A stretch of DNA of 64,000 nt from NCBI GenBank assembly GCA_964518905.1, contig CAZFJL010000023.1, positions 1 through 64,000 on the forward strand, given 5' to 3'. This document shows, piece after piece, positions 62,681-64,000 of this stretch. The stretch is from RDYZ01 sp964518905 (lineage in GTDB: Bacteria > Cyanobacteriota > Cyanobacteriia > Cyanobacteriales > Geitlerinemataceae). The notes beneath the pieces were generated by a model, which made no database searches, was not told the origin of the DNA, and was given only the letters and a program-made list of their open reading frames with translations. The position numbers and the translations under genes were made by a program. Numbering within the stretch: the stretch's first letter is position 1; each line of letters starts with the position of its first letter.

Positions 62681-64000
62681 TTATACCGATCGCCCGACGC
62701 TCATTAGGCGCGAGATCAGGCCACTGGCAGCGGCGATCGCGGCCAATGCCAAAAAGACCGGCGTTAGGCCAAAATACGACTCCGCAATTCCCGCCAAAGC
62801 GAGCGGCAAACTGAGAGCAATATTCACCGCATTATTTTGCAAGCCGAACACCTTGCCGCGCATCGATTCCGGGGTCTCGATTTGGATCACGGTTTGCATC
62901 GGGATCGCCACCAGCGCCGCGAAGAATCCCAGGGCGGCCATCGAGGCGAGGCACGGCCAAAGCTGAGTTGTGGTTAAACCCATCCCGAGCAGCGCAGATG
63001 CAACACCGATCGAGCCGATCAGGTTCAGTGTTTCCGATGAGAATCGACTGCCGAAATTACCCACGAGAATCGCCCCGATCGCCATCCCCACGCCGCCCGA
63101 GGCCAGCAAGAAGCCAAACTGATCGGTTTCCAGCTCGGGCATCACCTGCGCGACCCGTACCGCCAAAATCGCCAACGCGGCAAACAGGCAAAACAAAACA
63201 ATGAGCTGAATCAGCGCGTTACGGACTTTCGGGTAACGCTTCAGCACTGAAACTCCATCTTTGAGGTCTTGCCAGAAATGCGTTTCGTGCTTCGTGAAAT
63301 TTTCCTTGGTTTCGCGCGTTTTCATCAGCAGGAGCAGCACACCCGCGATCGCATAGCTACCACCGACGATCGCCTCCTTGCCCCAGTAGGCCCCCGCAAA
63401 CAACCGCTCTGACAGACTCAGCAGCGGCTCACCAACGGCAAACCCAATAATCACCGAGGCCATCATCGTGGTGGCGTAGAGCGAATTCGCCGACAGCAGA
63501 TGACGACGCGGCACAATCAGCGGCATCACGGCCTGTTCGGCGGGCGCGAAAAATTGCGTTAGGGAGGAGACGAGTAGCGTGATCCCCAGCAAAATGACGA
63601 ACCCGAGGGGAATCGCTCCCCAGGTCGTATCCCAGGTGATGTTCCCCGAAACCAACAGCAGCGGCGGCAGGGCAAAGACGAGACCACCGCGCAGGAGATT
63701 CGTCGTCACGAGAATGTCTTGCTTGCGTCGCCGATCGACGTAGATCCCCGCCAGGAACCCAAGCAACACCGCCGGAATCGTGAAAGCGATCGTGATCGCC
63801 GAAACCCAGCCGCCGATCGAATCGCCATTCGTCTCAAATTGATCCGCCACGATCGCGATCGCCATCACCAGATAAACCTTATCGGCGAGCTGCGAAAAAA
63901 TCTGACCGCTCCAGAGCGTTAAAAAGTTGCGATTGCGTAAAACTGGACCAAAGCCCGGTGCGGACGGTTCGTCGGCTTCGGGACTATCCGCTACACCAGC
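62681..64000 (-). CDS. MFS transporter, 5' end beyond the window
   Basis: The frame is open from its stop at 62681 to the window edge, so the start lies outside; an internal ATG at 63868 is not the start. At least 440 residues are present. They open with a polar segment, then NRNFLTLWSGQIFSQLADKVYLVMAIAIV, the first helix region of the DHA3/NepI-like major facilitator group. The typical loop LLGFLAGIYVDRRRKQDIL lies between helices 2 and 3, and eleven to twelve helices run in total. A second-half repeat is visible (GMAIGAILVGNFGSRFS). It probably exports drugs or metabolites; the substrate is unknown. Confidence 0.88.
   Translation of the reverse strand, partial: AGVADSPEADEPSAPGFGPVLRNRNFLTLWSGQIFSQLADKVYLVMAIAIVADQFETNGDSIGGWVSAITIAFTIPAVLLGFLAGIYVDRRRKQDILVTTNLLRGGLVFALPPLLLVSGNITWDTTWGAIPLGFVILLGITLLVSSLTQFFAPAEQAVMPLIVPRRHLLSANSLYATTMMASVIIGFAVGEPLLSLSERLFAGAYWGKEAIVGGSYAIAGVLLLLMKTRETKENFTKHETHFWQDLKDGVSVLKRYPKVRNALIQLIVLFCLFAALAILAVRVAQVMPELETDQFGFLLASGGVGMAIGAILVGNFGSRFSSETLNLIGSIGVASALLGMGLTTTQLWPCLASMAALGFFAALVAIPMQTVIQIETPESMRGKVFGLQNNAVNIALSLPLALAGIAESYFGLTPVFLALAAIAAASGLISRLMSVGRSV

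Overview
This is a chromosomal window from a cyanobacterium, very probably a filamentous one. HIP1 octamers (GCGATCGC) and their CGATCG core occur in almost every gene. The gene content is oxygenic-photosynthetic: rod-core linker CpcG, bilin lyase CpcS, cytochrome b6f subunit PetM, BicA-type bicarbonate transporter, MenC of the phylloquinone route, ThiO-ThiG fusion, and DUF1815/DUF2839 proteins. HetR, the regulator associated with multicellular cyanobacteria, is present. I cannot name the genus, and nothing here shows whether heterocysts form.

Layout. 1-520: 3' end of an IS200/IS605-type tnpB with its right end. 582-9395: housekeeping and orphan genes (PEP-synthase-like protein, DMT exporter, CSP41-like SDR, hydrolase, DUF1815, DUF2839, LON-domain protein). 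9638-14651: minus-strand str operon rpsL-rpsG-fusA-tuf-rpsJ, preceded by an AT-richer glycosyltransferase gene. 16385-21760: A-type Fe-S-like protein divergent from hetR, then pdxA, petM, der and tRNA-Ser(CGA). 21761-24089: FIST sensor plus a histidine kinase that carries a single-base frameshift. 24519-27768: arginine dihydrolase fusion (ArgZ/AgrE) convergent with menC. 27791-33027: inorganic-carbon module with a CmpR/RbcR-like LysR gene divergent from bicA, followed by a Na+/H+ antiporter gene. 33969-37376: rimO, a 45-residue membrane protein and tgt. 37763-44563: signalling block with a CHASE2-GGDEF cyclase and a two-gene unit in which a stand-alone DXCF-type bilin-GAF protein precedes a membrane GGDEF cyclase. 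44589-50621: radical SAM protein, small conserved genes and thiOG. 50672-54561: C-DES-like lyase, SH3 protein, cpcG, cpcS. 54958-59143: GldA/GldF/GldG-type ABC system. 59430-64000: BON protein, chemoreceptor, fatty-acid-hydroxylase-like protein and a truncated MFS gene.

The most unusual layer is non-coding. The intergenic regions hold many short non-autonomous mobile elements. Two 116-bp copies differ by one base. Three elements (33539-33932, 47096-47238, 59248-59388) share the same G/C-rich palindromic core but have three different terminal inverted repeats and three different target-duplication types (10 bp, TA, 8 bp). One of the three also carries a nested 229-bp element with its own 11-bp duplication. 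This looks like one core moved by several unrelated transposition systems.

Functional links. LysR, BicA and the antiporter fit Na+-dependent bicarbonate uptake. CpcS and CpcG serve phycobilisome maturation and assembly. FIST plus kinase, CHASE2-GGDEF and bilin-GAF plus GGDEF suggest environmental and light input into phosphorelay and c-di-GMP signalling.
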